Source: Mesostigma viride
Lineage: Eukaryota; Streptophyta; Mesostigmatophyceae; Mesostigmatales; Mesostigmataceae
Length of the DNA: 64,000 nucleotides
Direction: 5' to 3'
NCBI GenBank assembly: GCA_009746045.1
Contig: RPFO01000299.1
Location: 1,814,807-1,878,806 of the forward strand
Below are positions 1-10,699 of the stretch, one piece after another. The notes below the pieces were generated by a model that saw only the letters and a program-made list of their open reading frames with translations, was not told the origin of the DNA and made no database searches. Each line of letters begins with the position of its first letter. Positions within the stretch are counted from its first letter, which is position 1. A program made the position numbers and the translations under genes.

Positions 1-381
1 GAAGGAGCGCTTGGATCTAAACCAGCTTGCACGCCATGCGCGGCAAAGGACATCAATGGTGAGGGCGAACCATTCCATTCGTTGATCGCAACTGGGCGCG
101 AAGCCATTTCGTTGGCCGTCTACGGTATACCTGTGTCTATCGTTCTGAAGCTCGAAAAAGCCAACAGCGCTAATGAAACAATCTTATGCAAAGTCTTAAC
201 TCCGCCCGATTGGCAAAGCAAAGCATCGAAAGACGTGCGTACCTTCATCGGGAAGCACGATCGATTATTGATTAGACACTTCCACGGTACGAGGCTGACG
301 TGCAAGAGTTACAATAGCCAGGTCGAAAACGAGCCTTTATACGCAAACAGGAATATACCTGGTGGCTCTGCCGCCAAGTAA
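1..381 (+). CDS. 3' end of an unrecognised gene, cut by the window edge
   Basis: The frame is open from base 1 to a TAA stop at 379-381, so this is the C-terminal part (about 126 codons) of a protein that starts outside the window. The visible part has non-repetitive, ordinary composition: a Cys pair near the left edge (CTPCAAK), a short hydrophobic stretch (AISLAVYGIPVSIVL) and a basic C-terminus. I do not recognise the family. An internal TTG at 82 could be mistaken for a start, but the frame is open upstream of it. It may be a terminal exon; base 1 need not be the exon start. Confidence 0.45.
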   Translation, partial: EGALGSKPACTPCAAKDINGEGEPFHSLIATGREAISLAVYGIPVSIVLKLEKANSANETILCKVLTPPDWQSKASKDVRTFIGKHDRLLIRHFHGTRLTCKSYNSQVENEPLYANRNIPGGSAAK

Positions 382-1202
382 GTCCAAAAATGAGGTGGCT
401 TGTATAGCATTGCATACAAAAGGGCTGCATGTGAACTCATTGGATTAGTGAATACGCAAATCTAATATTGCAACGTGGACAGGAAAAGGTAGCGGGATAC
501 GCACCAAGCAGCTAGACACAGTCCTTGCCATGAAGTGCCGTCAGCCGCTCAATCATTAGGTAGACAATTTTCTTTTTTGGCTCTGCATTCTGGGAAGAAA
601 GCTCGTTGCATGTTATGATATGCAAGTTTGAACTGGTGCGCGCATTCAGCTTATGGTGGAAACGGCTGCTGTGCCACACAAGCTGGGCTGTAGCTGTCTG
701 TCAAGGCACGCGCTGAGAACCAGTCACCAGTCACCACGCCTCATGACCACTATGGCAAGCAACCACGGGACGCCACGTGGCAGGATGCACTCGAACAGCA
801 GGCAAAGCCTGATAGCCCAAGACTCGCGGCTCGCCGTCCTGTTTGAGCCCTGAAAAAATTATGAAAAGCAAACGGGATAAGGCCGCCTTGGCGTATGATT
901 CCCCGCGCATGGAGCTGCAGAAAGGCTTTGGTGTCAGCACGACGTTCACAAATATCGTGGGTTTGAATAGCCGGAGCCTAAGAGCCTTTCTATAGCAAGG
1001 GAGACGGACGTTAATTACAAAAAACCTTTCTGAAGCAGTTTCAATGAGCGTTGACAACGTCTACCATCTGGACGTTACCTAGCCAGGATGTATTGGTGAG
1101 AATGGGTAGAAATGTGTGAACCCTTTCCGGCTTTGGTTTACAAAAGGTTGACTACCAGGTAAACAGGTCTGCGACCCCGGTCTAAAGAAAACGATCTCAT
1201 GG
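382..1202. other. intergenic, no supported gene
   Basis: Between the left-edge gene and the sialyltransferase-like gene only short overlapping ORFs exist. Around 750-870 there is weak similarity to the ORF1 start region of LINE-E (a Met-Ala-Ser-like start followed by the words gagccctgaaaa, as at 4091-4150), so this may be a very decayed LINE relic. Confidence 0.4.
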
Positions 1203-2486
1203 ATGCGAGTTGTATGCCGTTACGCAAACTCTACTCTCAACTGGCATTGGTTGGAATTTCCAGCCAAGTTGTCGGCTAACGTCCACAACTTTTACCCGGT
1301 AGTCAGCCCTGGATACTACCATATTGACAAGCGCTGCATGGTTGGGCATCTGAGGCTGACAACGTTGATATGCCTCGTGCAATTACACGTTGTCACCAGC
1401 ATATTATGGTCGCCTCGCCAACGGAATGCTCCAGCTGTGCCCGACGTCGTAAGGAAAATTGAGGCTTCTTTCAATTTCCAGCAATGTGCGTGCATCAAGT
1501 CCAAGTACCTTGAGCCAGAAAGTTTCGATGCTCAGAAAAAGGCAGAAATAAGCCGGCTGTTCCCGCCCTGGTTGGCCGACGCGGGAATGTGCAAGTATCC
1601 CTTTTACGACGGCATATCCAACGCGTCTGGAGCGCCCCCCCCCTTTGGATCGGACGGCGTGGGCGATGAGGAACTACAAGGCATCGTGACGTCCTCCAGT
1701 CACCACATGCCGCCCCCCTTCAAGCGTAGGGAGACGACCCGTTCGCAGCCCTGCCGGCACACCTGTGCCCTCGTGGGCAGCAGCGCCAAGCTCCTCTACT
1801 ACAAGCTAGGGAAGGAGATCGACGGCCACGACATCATCCTCCGCATGAACGACGCCCCGCTGCGTGGCTTCTTTGACCACGTGGGCAGCCGCACCACGTT
1901 GCGCCTGTTCTACCCGGAATCGTACGCCCCCCTTGCCGACGTGGTCAAGGAGACGCCCGAGCCGCCCTCCGTCCCCGGCGGGAAGCAGCGGACCCGCCTA
2001 CACGGCAAGCCAGGCATGTTTGTCATGGTCTCCTTCAAGCCGGTTGACACCCAATGGCTCTCGGCCGTCATGACCGGCAACCGGCAGCGGCTGGCAGAGA
2101 TCCGCAAGGCCTTTTGGAAGCGGACAAGGCCGTTCCCGGACAACGCGGGTCCGTTTGCACTGGTCCACCCGTACCTCTTCCGCTTGCTGCGTGACGATTG
2201 GCTGGGGAATAGCAGCGCGCCCACGTGGCCCAGCACGGGCTTGATCGCGGGCGCGATCGCGATGCTCATGTGCGAGACACTGCACATCTACGGCATGTCC
2301 ACGCGGGAAGACACACACCGTAAAGGTTACACGCACTACTACTACAGTGAGCCAGACAAGGGCCTCGTGCTCACCCACAACGAGCTACGCAAGCACGACA
2401 TGGCCGCTGAGTTGGAGCTGTGGGAGCAGCTCATCGCATTGGGGTTGGCGACGAGGATGGATGTGCGCAAGCGGGGCACTAGCTAG
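1203..2486 (+). CDS. GT29 sialyltransferase-like protein
   Basis: Probable Golgi type II glycosyltransferase of family GT29, which transfers sialic acid (or a related acidic sugar) from a CMP donor. The 427-codon ORF carries the family motifs in order: sialylmotif L at about residues 186-231 (CALVGSSAKL, GKEIDGHDIILRMNDAP, VGSRTT), sialylmotif S at about 320-364 (VHPYLF, PSTGLIAGAIAM, CETLHIYG) and the VS-type HYY at 378-380. Cys188 and Cys357 sit where the conserved disulfide of the family lies. The hydrophobic anchor LTTLICLVQLHVVTSIL follows Met46, so the ATG at 1338 (382 aa) may be the true start, with a short cytosolic tail as in other type II enzymes. No intron or break is needed. Donor and acceptor are unknown; algae usually lack confirmed sialic acid, so the substrate is an inference. 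Confidence 0.88.
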   Translation: MRVVCRYANSTLNWHWLEFPAKLSANVHNFYPVVSPGYYHIDKRCMVGHLRLTTLICLVQLHVVTSILWSPRQRNAPAVPDVVRKIEASFNFQQCACIKSKYLEPESFDAQKKAEISRLFPPWLADAGMCKYPFYDGISNASGAPPPFGSDGVGDEELQGIVTSSSHHMPPPFKRRETTRSQPCRHTCALVGSSAKLLYYKLGKEIDGHDIILRMNDAPLRGFFDHVGSRTTLRLFYPESYAPLADVVKETPEPPSVPGGKQRTRLHGKPGMFVMVSFKPVDTQWLSAVMTGNRQRLAEIRKAFWKRTRPFPDNAGPFALVHPYLFRLLRDDWLGNSSAPTWPSTGLIAGAIAMLMCETLHIYGMSTREDTHRKGYTHYYYSEPDKGLVLTHNELRKHDMAAELELWEQLIALGLATRMDVRKRGTS

Positions 2487-3497
2487 TCAGCCTGATGATG
2501 GCATAGCATATCCCATGATGCACTGATCTGAGGGGTTTGTTGACGATGCGGAGGACAAGACGGCCGCTGATTTATGAGCAGCTTCAAAACAAACCTGTTC
2601 TTGGCATGGCAGAGTGTAGTATGCCTCATGCCGTTCTTCCTATCCACAAAAGTATCCTGTGGGTCCTTGAACATGGAGATCGTGAATCGCAGATAGGGCA
2701 ATTGCCACCTTCCTGACGTAATAATAAGTGCCATTTTAGCAATGCCTGCCTGCTGCCAACAAGCCCACAATTCCATCGAAGCAGGCAGCCACTCTACGCG
2801 ATGATAGTCTTGGGGGGTGGGTGAAGCGGGAGGGGGTGGGGGGGGGGGGGTGGGCAAGCACACGGTGGTGAGCAGGCGGGGAGGGCCCGTGCAGCCGGGC
2901 AGACATGAAGGTGGCTGGGTGGGTGGTGGCTGGGTGTACCTGTGCTAGCGTCCACACATGCGTGACTTCCAAAATGTGTTATGAATCTTGATAAGCACAT
3001 GCGCGCATGTGCGTTCGTGTAGGGCCCCGCCGTGGGGGCGGGGCGGGGAGGGGCAAGGGCAGGCGGGCAGGCAGGCAGGCGGGCGGGCGGGCGGGCAGGC
3101 GGGTGGGCGGGCGGCGCGGGCGGGCGGGCGGGCGGGCGCGGCGGGCGGGCGGCGGGCGGCGGGCGGGCGGCGGGCGGGCGGCGCGGCGGGCGGCGGGCGG
3201 GCGGGCGGGCGGGCGGGCGGCGGGCGGGCGGGCGGGCGGGCGGGCGGGCGGGCGGGCGGCGGGCGGGCGGGCGGGCGGGCGGGCGGGCGGCGCGGGCGGG
3301 CGGGCGGGCGGGCGGGCGGGGGCGGGCGGGCGGGCGGGCGGGCGGGCGGGTGGGTGCATATACATGTGCGTTTGTTTTTGTGTCGCCGGGGGGGAGGCGC
3401 GCGTTGTGCGTGCGTGCATGCCTGCAGGCTTGCAGGCGAGCGGACGGGTCCGCGGGCAGGTGGGCGGGCAGGCGGGCGGGCGGGCATGAGGGGATGA

Positions 3498-3574
<77 letters not shown>

Positions 3575-3687
3575 GTGTGTGTGCGCGCGTGCAGGCTTGC
3601 ATACATTTGCGGTGAATGCGTTGTTTGTTCATGAACCGTACCGTAAACATGTATCATGCATACATGCCAGAAAGTCACAAGATAGCC
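2487..3687. repeat. GC-rich and TG microsatellites downstream of the GT29 gene
   Basis: No gene is supported. The stretch holds a G run near 2838-2850, a long array built on GGGC/GGCG from about 3058 to 3352, a smaller GGGC patch near 3458-3485 and a TG dinucleotide array at 3498-3572. The long ORFs rich in Ala-Gly-Arg or Pro-Ala-Arg in all frames here are products of the 4-bp repeat. Confidence 0.9.
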
Positions 3688-5085
3688 ATGGCTGACGGCG
3701 GCGCCCATAACTTTCACGTCGTTGCTAGCCAGGGTAGAAGTCCGCAGGTAGAGGTTATTGGTCCTGAGGATAGCCGCTACACTACCGCCTCGTCTGCCAT
3801 TACAGTAGAGGACAGCTCGGATGAGGATTACATCCCCATCTAGTGCTTAACGGTTGGGGGATGATGCAGACGATATTTGTTTAAACTTTTTTGTAATTAT
3901 TTTTCTAATGAGATTAGCATAGTACTCCGTGGCATGCCTTTGCGCATGACACGCAAGTACTTACTTACTTACTTATAACTTTCACGTTTGGGCAACAGAT
4001 TTTGCCGCGAGTATCACAATCGCTTCGGCAATAGTTTTCTAAGACGCACACGCTGATATATTTTCCCGAAGCTACCACGCAGTAAATATTATGACAAGCA
4101 AACGCTCCTCTACGCAACCCAGACTGGCGGCTGTGCTGAGCCCTGAAAAGACATCCTCAGCTCCTTCTGCAGCTCTGCCCTAGTCCGTCCCAGAAGGCAG
4201 TGGTGCCACTAGCCAAGCACTAGTGGTCGCCTCGCCCCCAGGGCTCGCCTCGCCTGCGGCATCGCCTGCATGAGCCCAAGCGCGGTCGGCCTGCATGCTG
4301 AACCGAGCTGAGACGCATTCGACTTTGACGCCAGCCAGCCCGGCTTTTCTGACAAGCTCTCACCCGCGACAGACTCCTGAACTACGTGGTTTGGGGCTCA
4401 CACGCCTCGCTTCTTGAATTGCATTGCATGCAAGCAGCTCCACCACCAGAACCGCCGCACGTCGAGGTCCGCATGCATGCAGTACCTTCTTTGCCAGGCG
4501 TTCGGCTGACTACCTCCCCAGCATTGCCCGCCCCTGACCTGATGATCAACCACAAGATGTGGACGCCCCTGCGGGCTAGCTAGCAAAGCCCTAGCTTGTA
4601 ATCAGTGGTAGTCACTGCCGCCGTGGCAGCCATTACGTCTAGAATGTTCGCCTAGCCGTGCATGCCACCATACCCAGTATTATTGTCTCCTTGATACCTA
4701 GTCACGTGCACGTACCTGGCGCTACTGCACGGTACACAACCAGCCATTAATTAATTAATTAACTAATTAATTAATAGACACGTGACTGCGTCACGTGACC
4801 ACGCCATAGTCTTAGCTTGGCCCTTGTACAGCCAGCCATGCTACGTCCTGGCTATGATTAGCTTACTTGCCCACGCTCCTTGTTATGATATGCTCACACG
4901 GGTCTTATTGCACCCACAGAACTTGCCGGATATTCGTCTATCGTGTCCCATTGCTGCTACTAAGCTGTGGCATGCCTCTGGCATGAAGGAGAAAGGGGGT
5001 CTCTGCCCTTTCTTCCTGTTGTGCACATACAGGGATTAAAAGCACTCCGGTGCTCCGTGACGCCCCAACGAGAGCACGAGTTATT
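3688..5085 (+). mobile_element. decayed LINE-E copy 1 (ORF1 part and 3' end)
   Basis: A degenerate non-LTR element. It starts with the word ATGGCTGACGGCGG (3688), also found at 5841 and 63104, and is interrupted by a 255-bp insertion at 3720-3974. The ORF1 start at 4091 reads MTSKRSS and matches MASKRNS at 63320; both are preceded by the same acgctgatatatt block. Near 4384-4440 a Tyr-x-x-x-(A/S)-SLLEL segment matches 63620. From about 4541 to 5085 the sequence matches the 3' regions at 17928-18420 (inverted) and 19258-19655. Frames are broken many times and no RT is present. An AATT-rich patch at 4746-4775 splits the 3' region. Confidence 0.7.
3720..3974 (+). mobile_element. 255-bp 5'-truncated retroelement with a TTAC-type tail
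   Basis: The 13-bp direct repeat ATAACTTTCACGT lies on both sides (3707-3719 and 3975-3987), which is a clean target-site duplication. The insert ends in a (TTAC)n/(ACTT)n tail, as in RTE-like LINEs. In frame it encodes a short acidic C-terminus ending SSDEDYIPI and a stop at 3841-3843, then about 130 bp of 3' UTR. The UTR end (3891-3974) recurs in inverted orientation at 60649-60720. Best read as a dead-on-arrival LINE copy inserted into LINE-E. Confidence 0.75.
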
Positions 5086-7200
5086 AACAGTGATTGCCCG
5101 CCCCCACCTTTGAACAGCAATACGCCCTCTTCAAGCCCTACTTCCAGACTCTGCATCGAGGAGCTCTGGCCCCCCACCCCCATCACTGGTCACCACCTTG
5201 ACCGAAACCTCCATCCGCTCACTCCTTAATTAGGAGGCCCTCGAGCAGCACGTGCCTCCCTCGAGCTGCAGATTGATGTGGCAGCCATATGGGAGGCACG
5301 GTGACTGCCGAACTCCACCATCTCTCGATCCACTGCCGCCACCGCTACCTGAGTCCTCGCCTCCAGCTTCAAAAAAGCCAACACCGACGCCATCACTGCC
5401 CAGCTCCTCGGCATCGCCCATGCAGGGCCTCAAGGAAAAAGCCATCGCCCGATCGAGCTCTGCAAAACACCGCGGGCCTTGTCAGGGCCCCGCCCACGCG
5501 GTGAAGGACATTGCCGCCAGGCAGGCCAGCCCCGGCTGGCCCAGCGGGGCCGGCGGCGATGCCCGGCCCTCCCAGTTGAATCCCCCCCAGACCTGGCGAA
5601 CGCCATGCATGCTGCTGAACCACACCACTGCACCACCACCTCCGCCACTGCCGCCCATGCAGCTCAAGCAGCAGACGCTCGACCTCCGTGAGCTCGACCT
5701 TAAGCGCAGCTGCACAACGGGCATCGTCAAGCACTTCGACCTAGCTGCTTGACTGCATGCAGGTGAGCCGAAATCCGTGTCAACCAGCTTGCCCAGGCAT
5801 TTGAGAACAAACTGTGGGTGCCATAAACCTTCCTGTTAAAATGGCTGACGGCGGTATGGCTGCAACTGCGGCGCTCAGAACTCTTGCGTCTGAGCCCCAA
5901 ATTCAGTCAGATCACTTAATTACTTTCGATGCGTCTTCGACGCACCCACCAGCCAGTATAGTCGGTTACGGCTGAAACGTAGTATGAAAAAAGTTACCCA
6001 CGTGACAAGATTCACGCTATGACGACTCCGAAAGCTACTCAAACGCGGTCTGCATGGAAAAGAAGCTGTTTCCGGCTCCCTGAGCCCAACCCACTTGCCA
6101 TTGTTCTCGCCCAGCCGCCTGGATCAATTACCCGCAAACCGTGATCGCCAAGCGCCTCGCCGAGCCCAACTCTGCATGCCTCGCCGAACCCTGCATGCCA
6201 CGAACACAAATGGCGAAAGTACCTACCAGACTATAAAGAACGCTATTTTTTCACCAACTGGCAGGAACTGACTATGTCGAAGAATGAGCCGAGATAGTCC
6301 ACTTCTTAGCACAGGGGCACAAGCTCCATGGGCCCGTTGGGCCCATCCCCGCCGGCGCCGATCAACCTGGAGAGGCTCCTCGCCCGGCGGCCCCGGCCAG
6401 ATCCCAACCATCGCCTCGCTATTCTGTTCAGCTTCTTCCAGCTGACTGAACGCGACCTCGCTCGTCGCTAAGCTCCGCAACTGACCCAGCCGGGCCTGCG
6501 CAGCCATGCAGCAGCCACATCGGCTTCCGCTCCCTCTGCTTGCAAGGATGACATCCGAGCAGTGTTGGAACTTGGATCGAGGAGCACGTGAGCGCCGCTG
6601 CAGGCCGAGAAGATGACATTGATGACCACGGCGCTCAACATGGTGGAGGCCAAGTCAAAGTCTCCAATACGGAAGCTAAGGTCGCCCACAACAAGCTTCA
6701 CTCCTCGATCAGCTCACGGCACTGCAGACCGCGGCGCAGGCCTCTGATGCGCATGCGGCGCCCTCCTCTCGACGTACCGCCTCATGACCAGGTCAGTGGA
6801 CAGAGGGCAAGTGCGGCGTGCTCATGAAGAAGCTTGAAGCCATCACCGCCCACACCGGAGGCCCTGGCCACGCAGGTCCCAACGATATAGCGGCGCAGAC
6901 GGTTCCCCGGGTTGGCAAATACGTGTGCGGGGTATAATACGCGGACCTAAAATACGCGTATTATACGTGGGGGGTGTAAAATACGTGGCGGTAAAATACA
7001 CGACAGTTTTTGTGGTCCAATTGTCAGTCACCCAATTAGCACGCTCCTTGATGATGGTCATGCAGTTATTGCAACTGAAATTTGGTGTATATGCTTATTT
7101 ATTAACATCTTCCATTTATGTATGCCCTGGAATCCTATCTGATTATGATTTGTTAAATGCAGGGGGGAGCAGGCTGCAACGGGAATAGTAAGGAATCAAT
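5086..7200 (+). mobile_element. further decayed LINE-E/ORF1-like sequence
   Basis: No intact gene is supported. The word ATGGCTGACGGCGG recurs at 5841, followed by ctcagaactcttgcgtctgagcccc, which matches 63104-63145 closely. Segments around 5260-5500 and 6430-6860 have the Ala/Gln/Leu-rich composition of a coiled-coil ORF1 but are broken in every frame. At 6930-6990 there is an AT/CG-rich patch with taatacgcg inverted words; a similar patch lies at 17515-17545. The 166-aa ORF at 5252-5752 is not convincing as a protein. Confidence 0.4.
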
Positions 7201-7230
7201 TAATTAATTGATTGTAAGGAAAGCCATCCA

Positions 7231-7821
7231 CTATATAATGCATGAGAGGACATAAGACACAACTTCCGAGAAGGAGCTCAAGGGGTGACGTGCCCTCCTT
7301 TGTACTGGATCAGTCATGCCGGCAACCATCTGCTTGAAAGAGGCGCTCTCAGCCGCATTGAAGGCAATGCCGTTCTCGATAAAAAATTCGGCAGCCAGCA
7401 GCTGGACACCTTTCTCGTCGACGGGAACCAGCCATTTGGTGATGCTCAGCTGGCCTTTGCTGGGAACCGACGACAAGTCAGCCGGCGCAGCCCCTCCCAT
7501 CTCCGCCATTGCCCTGTTCAAATTGTGCTGCTTCTTAATGGCGTCTGACTTCTGCAACTTGTTGTTAGCAATCCTCATGAGAAACCTGCTCCGGATATTC
7601 GGTGTAATTTTGTCGCAGGGTAACATCCCTTCCCCTGCGATTCCGGCAAAGTGTGCACGGACTCGGAATACGCTGATTGCCCCCGCCCCGTATGAGAACA
7701 TCTTGTTGCAAATTAATGAGCAGAACTTATTCGACACAAACTGCGTTTTGTTACTAACAGCATCTGTGACTGCTTCTTTCTTCTCGAGAACCAAATCCCA
7801 TTCAGGCCCTTTCTTCTTCAT
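7231..7821 (-). pseudogene. N-terminal fragment of a hAT-type (BED finger) transposase
   Basis: A 196-codon ORF. Near its start it has a BED-like zinc-finger pattern (CSLICNKMFSYG, then VRAHFAGIAGEGMLPCDKI: C-x3-C followed by H and C ligands). After a basic Met/Lys/Gln-rich linker comes SITKWL and FFIENGIAFNAAESASFKQM, the typical entry into the hAT/DUF659 catalytic region. The ORF then stops; the acidic RNase-H-like core and the C-terminal dimerisation region are absent, so this is a truncated, non-functional copy. A 14-bp-stem hairpin lies just upstream at 7863-7898, possibly within the element's 5' end. Confidence 0.72.
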
Positions 7822-7846
7822 GGCTGCAAATCGAAAATGGCTGCAT

Positions 7847-7898
7847 GGGTGGTTTTACCGGATTAGGATACATTTGCACGGCTTCAAATGTATCCTAA
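7847..7898. repeat. hairpin and 29-bp inverted dispersed repeat next to the hAT fragment
   Basis: Bases 7863-7876 and 7885-7898 form a perfect 14-bp stem (TTAGGATACATTTG) with an 8-nt loop. The adjoining 29 bp (7847-7875) recur as reverse complement at 16975-17003. This could be the subterminal region of the hAT element; no matching other end was found. Confidence 0.6.
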
Positions 7899-7904
7899 AT
7901 GCAC

Positions 7905-8690
7905 CATTGGCAAACATGGTTTCTGGACATGGTCGATATCATTAATATGTTTGGCAAGCATAATATGATCATGCTTGCCAAAGATGTTGTCTCTTTTCAT
8001 ATTTCACACATATATTATCGGCCTCGGCGTGCCATGCTTCCACGTTTGTTGTCTCTTTTCATATATTGTGAATATGATCAATAAAATTCCAAACATGACC
8101 ATGTTGGAGACTTCAAGTGGAGCATCATGATTACTGTTTTCACTATTACGTAACCCATGGTTCATGTTAACATGGCATAATGAGCAATCCTATTGACCCC
8201 ATGACTAATGGTGAAGTTAATAAAGTTACATCGTGGCACGTCACTATAGCATCAAGTTGCATCATTGTGCATAAAGTAGTTTAGCACTGAGTTGGCATGC
8301 CAACACCAGGTACACTAAATAAATTAAAACCAGAATTGATAAACAACCCAGTATCCAAATACAGTATCCATATATATGCAGGTCGTACTACAGGTACAGC
8401 CACGGCTGCCACGCGGCTTCTGCAGCGATCACGCTCTTTCTCCTAGACAATTGCTCTACTGGTCCCTACAGGTCGGTCGACTTGGACCATGATGCGTCAA
8501 GAACAGTTAATTGACCGACTTAAACAAGATGTTTGTCTACATGCAGCTGTCTGCACCTAACTAACGCGAAACCGCGTGCTACCAAATATAGGGGCAAATG
8601 CATGAGTAACACATGTCAACGCACAACCGGTGGAAATCACGCGATACCAACCGCGGCAACAGTGGTGTGAACATAGCGGGCACTGACATG
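7905..8690. other. non-coding, no supported gene
   Basis: AT-rich sequence with no ORF of convincing composition. The word ttgtctcttttcatat occurs twice (near 7989 and 8050). Nothing else recognised. Confidence 0.4.
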
Positions 8691-9148
8691 CAAAAAAGCA
8701 CCAGCAGCGGCATCAGTAGCAAATTGTAGTAGCGGAACAATAGCCACTACATCAATGCAACAACACATCAGCCCAGCAACACAGCAGCAGCATGACCGTA
8801 GCACAGCAGCAGCACAACTGTAGCACATCAACACGGCCGCATAGCAGGAGCACAAGTCAGCGCAGCAGCAACTTAGTATGCCGATTCCTGAATTTCCTAT
8901 CAGTGGACTATAGTCCATTGATAGGAAATTCACTAATAGGCAGTACTAGCTCAGCAGCACGGCAGCAATGCAGCAGTGCATCAACACAGCAGCACGACAG
9001 CAATACATCAGCGGCACGGCAGCAATGCAGCAACACATCAGCACAATAGCACAGCAGCAGTACGGCAGCAATGCAGCAGCAATAGCATGGCAGCACAGCA
9101 GCAGCAGCAGCACATGAGCAGCTCAATGACAACAACGCTGCTTGCGCT
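8690..9148. repeat. imperfect AGC/CAGCAC-rich repeat with an embedded palindrome
   Basis: Degenerate CAGCAGCAC-type trinucleotide sequence fills most of 8690-9110. Inside it, 8889-8932 is a 44-bp near-perfect palindrome (arms of 22, one mismatched pair). Ser/Gln/Thr-rich ORFs here are repeat artefacts. Confidence 0.7.
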
Positions 9149-10679
9149 TCAGCAGTCGTCGTCGTCGTCATCGTCATCGGCAAGGATGAGCGCTCGCTTC
9201 CGACGCCGGGAGGCGCCTGCGTTGTTGTTCTCCGCCACAACGTCGCTGGGTGGAACCATCTCGCGCAATCGAGCCTCGGCCAGGGTGATATCCGGCGCTT
9301 GCAACGCAGGGACGACCACACCGGGGCACCCGCAGATCTGTGCCTCCAGCTCGTGGAGAGGCACGCAAGAAACCGCGTCCTCCTCCCAACGGGCACCCCA
9401 GTACATGGCTACCATGTCGTTTTGCGTGTCGACAACAGCGACACGACCATGGTACCTGCCGTCCCGGCTTTCGGTGCGACCGTCCGCGGATGTCACACGC
9501 TCCGACGCCCAATGACACACGACTTGCCCTACGAGGTTGCGGCTGCCACTCTTGACCTGCAGCGTTACGCCTTCCCAGCATGCCTTCGCCATGCCGACGA
9601 TGCCCTTCGAGCATTCAGCATCTTGCCACTTCACGACCGGGTGTTCCGCGTCATAGGGCACCTCCTTCAGCGCCTTTAGGCACTCCTTGGTGAGCTTTTC
9701 GTTCGCACCCAAGGAGACTCCATGGGGCGGCTGACCTCGCTTGCCCACCACTTGTGTCAAGACGAGGTCTGAGGCGGTGATGATCACCGTGTGCGCCGCA
9801 GTGGTTGGCGGATGGGGCCATTGCGCAATGTCTGTATTCCACGGGTGCCACGTGTCATGCAAATGCTTAGCGCGGTATACAAAGAGCTCAATAGAAGGTT
9901 GGCCGCCATCCTCCTTCGCAACCACCTCCTTGATGATGCCAACGAGGACTGGAGTCCACGTGAGCTTCGAGTTGCAGAGAATACCAGCTGAAGGGTGCCA
10001 GTATAGAACAGCGGAGCCTTTCTCAACGCCTTGCATGCGCTTCAAGTAAGCGACCTTGGCTGCCATGGCCCTGTCTTCTGCCGCCCATTCCTGCTGTGTG
10101 TGGCCATCATGACGAACTCGGTCTACCAGCGGGGTGACGCGCACCGCCTCTGCGTCGACCAACGCCATGAAGTGCTCTTCTTGCGTCGGTGGTGGTTCAG
10201 GCGCTGCATCGTGCTCACGCAGGGCGGAGATGTCCGCGCGAGATGGCCACGGCAAAGGGCGCCACTCCTCAGGCACCTCCTCAGGGGCATGTGGGACTTG
10301 ACTTGCGAAAAAAGGCCTTGTTTGGCTTGATGGTGTCGGGCGGAAAGTACCACTGCCAGATGCCATGGGGCAACTTCTCGACCCTTGTTTTGATCGACTC
10401 CAGCTCCTTCCCCAGAAACTCCATGTTCAATGGTGCGAAGGCTGGGGTGTCCTGCAACATCGGAATGCGGTCTGGATCCACAAGTCGGACGCCAAACAGC
10501 GGCCGCCCCTCCGCATCAAACCTGTATGGCTGTGTCATCGCCTTCCCGCACCGTGGCGCGCCTTCCTGTCGAGTCCCCGCGGGCTGCCACGGCGTCTTTT
10601 GGGACTCCGTGGTCCGGTAGGACAACCAGGTCTCTGTGTTGCCCTGTACCTGGAAGAAGACGGCGTGGTGCACCTTCAT
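9149..10679 (-). pseudogene. unrecognised ~510-codon protein broken by one frameshift
   Basis: Two minus-strand frames of ordinary protein-like composition abut: 10679 to about 10312, and about 10312 to 9149. The first starts MKVHHAVFF and runs through YRFDAEGRPLFGVRLVDPD to KPNKAFF; the second continues ASQVPHAPEEVPEEW. The switch falls on a run of six T (minus strand) near 10306-10312, so a single-base indel, real or a sequencing error, explains it. Visible features: a central compact region (SAVLYWHPSAGIL, WTPVLVGIIKEVV) and a C-terminus of Arg/Lys followed by eight Asp and a final Cys. I recognise no family. The upstream frame stays open into the GC minisatellite, so the start is uncertain. 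It could be a host gene or a transposon protein. Confidence 0.55.
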
Positions 10680-10699
10680 TGAGCGACCGCGTTTTTCAG

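Noticed and set aside
5252-5752. 166-aa Pro/Ser-rich ORF
   Set aside because: The composition matches the decayed ORF1-like surroundings and overlapping ORFs exist on both strands; not supported as a gene.
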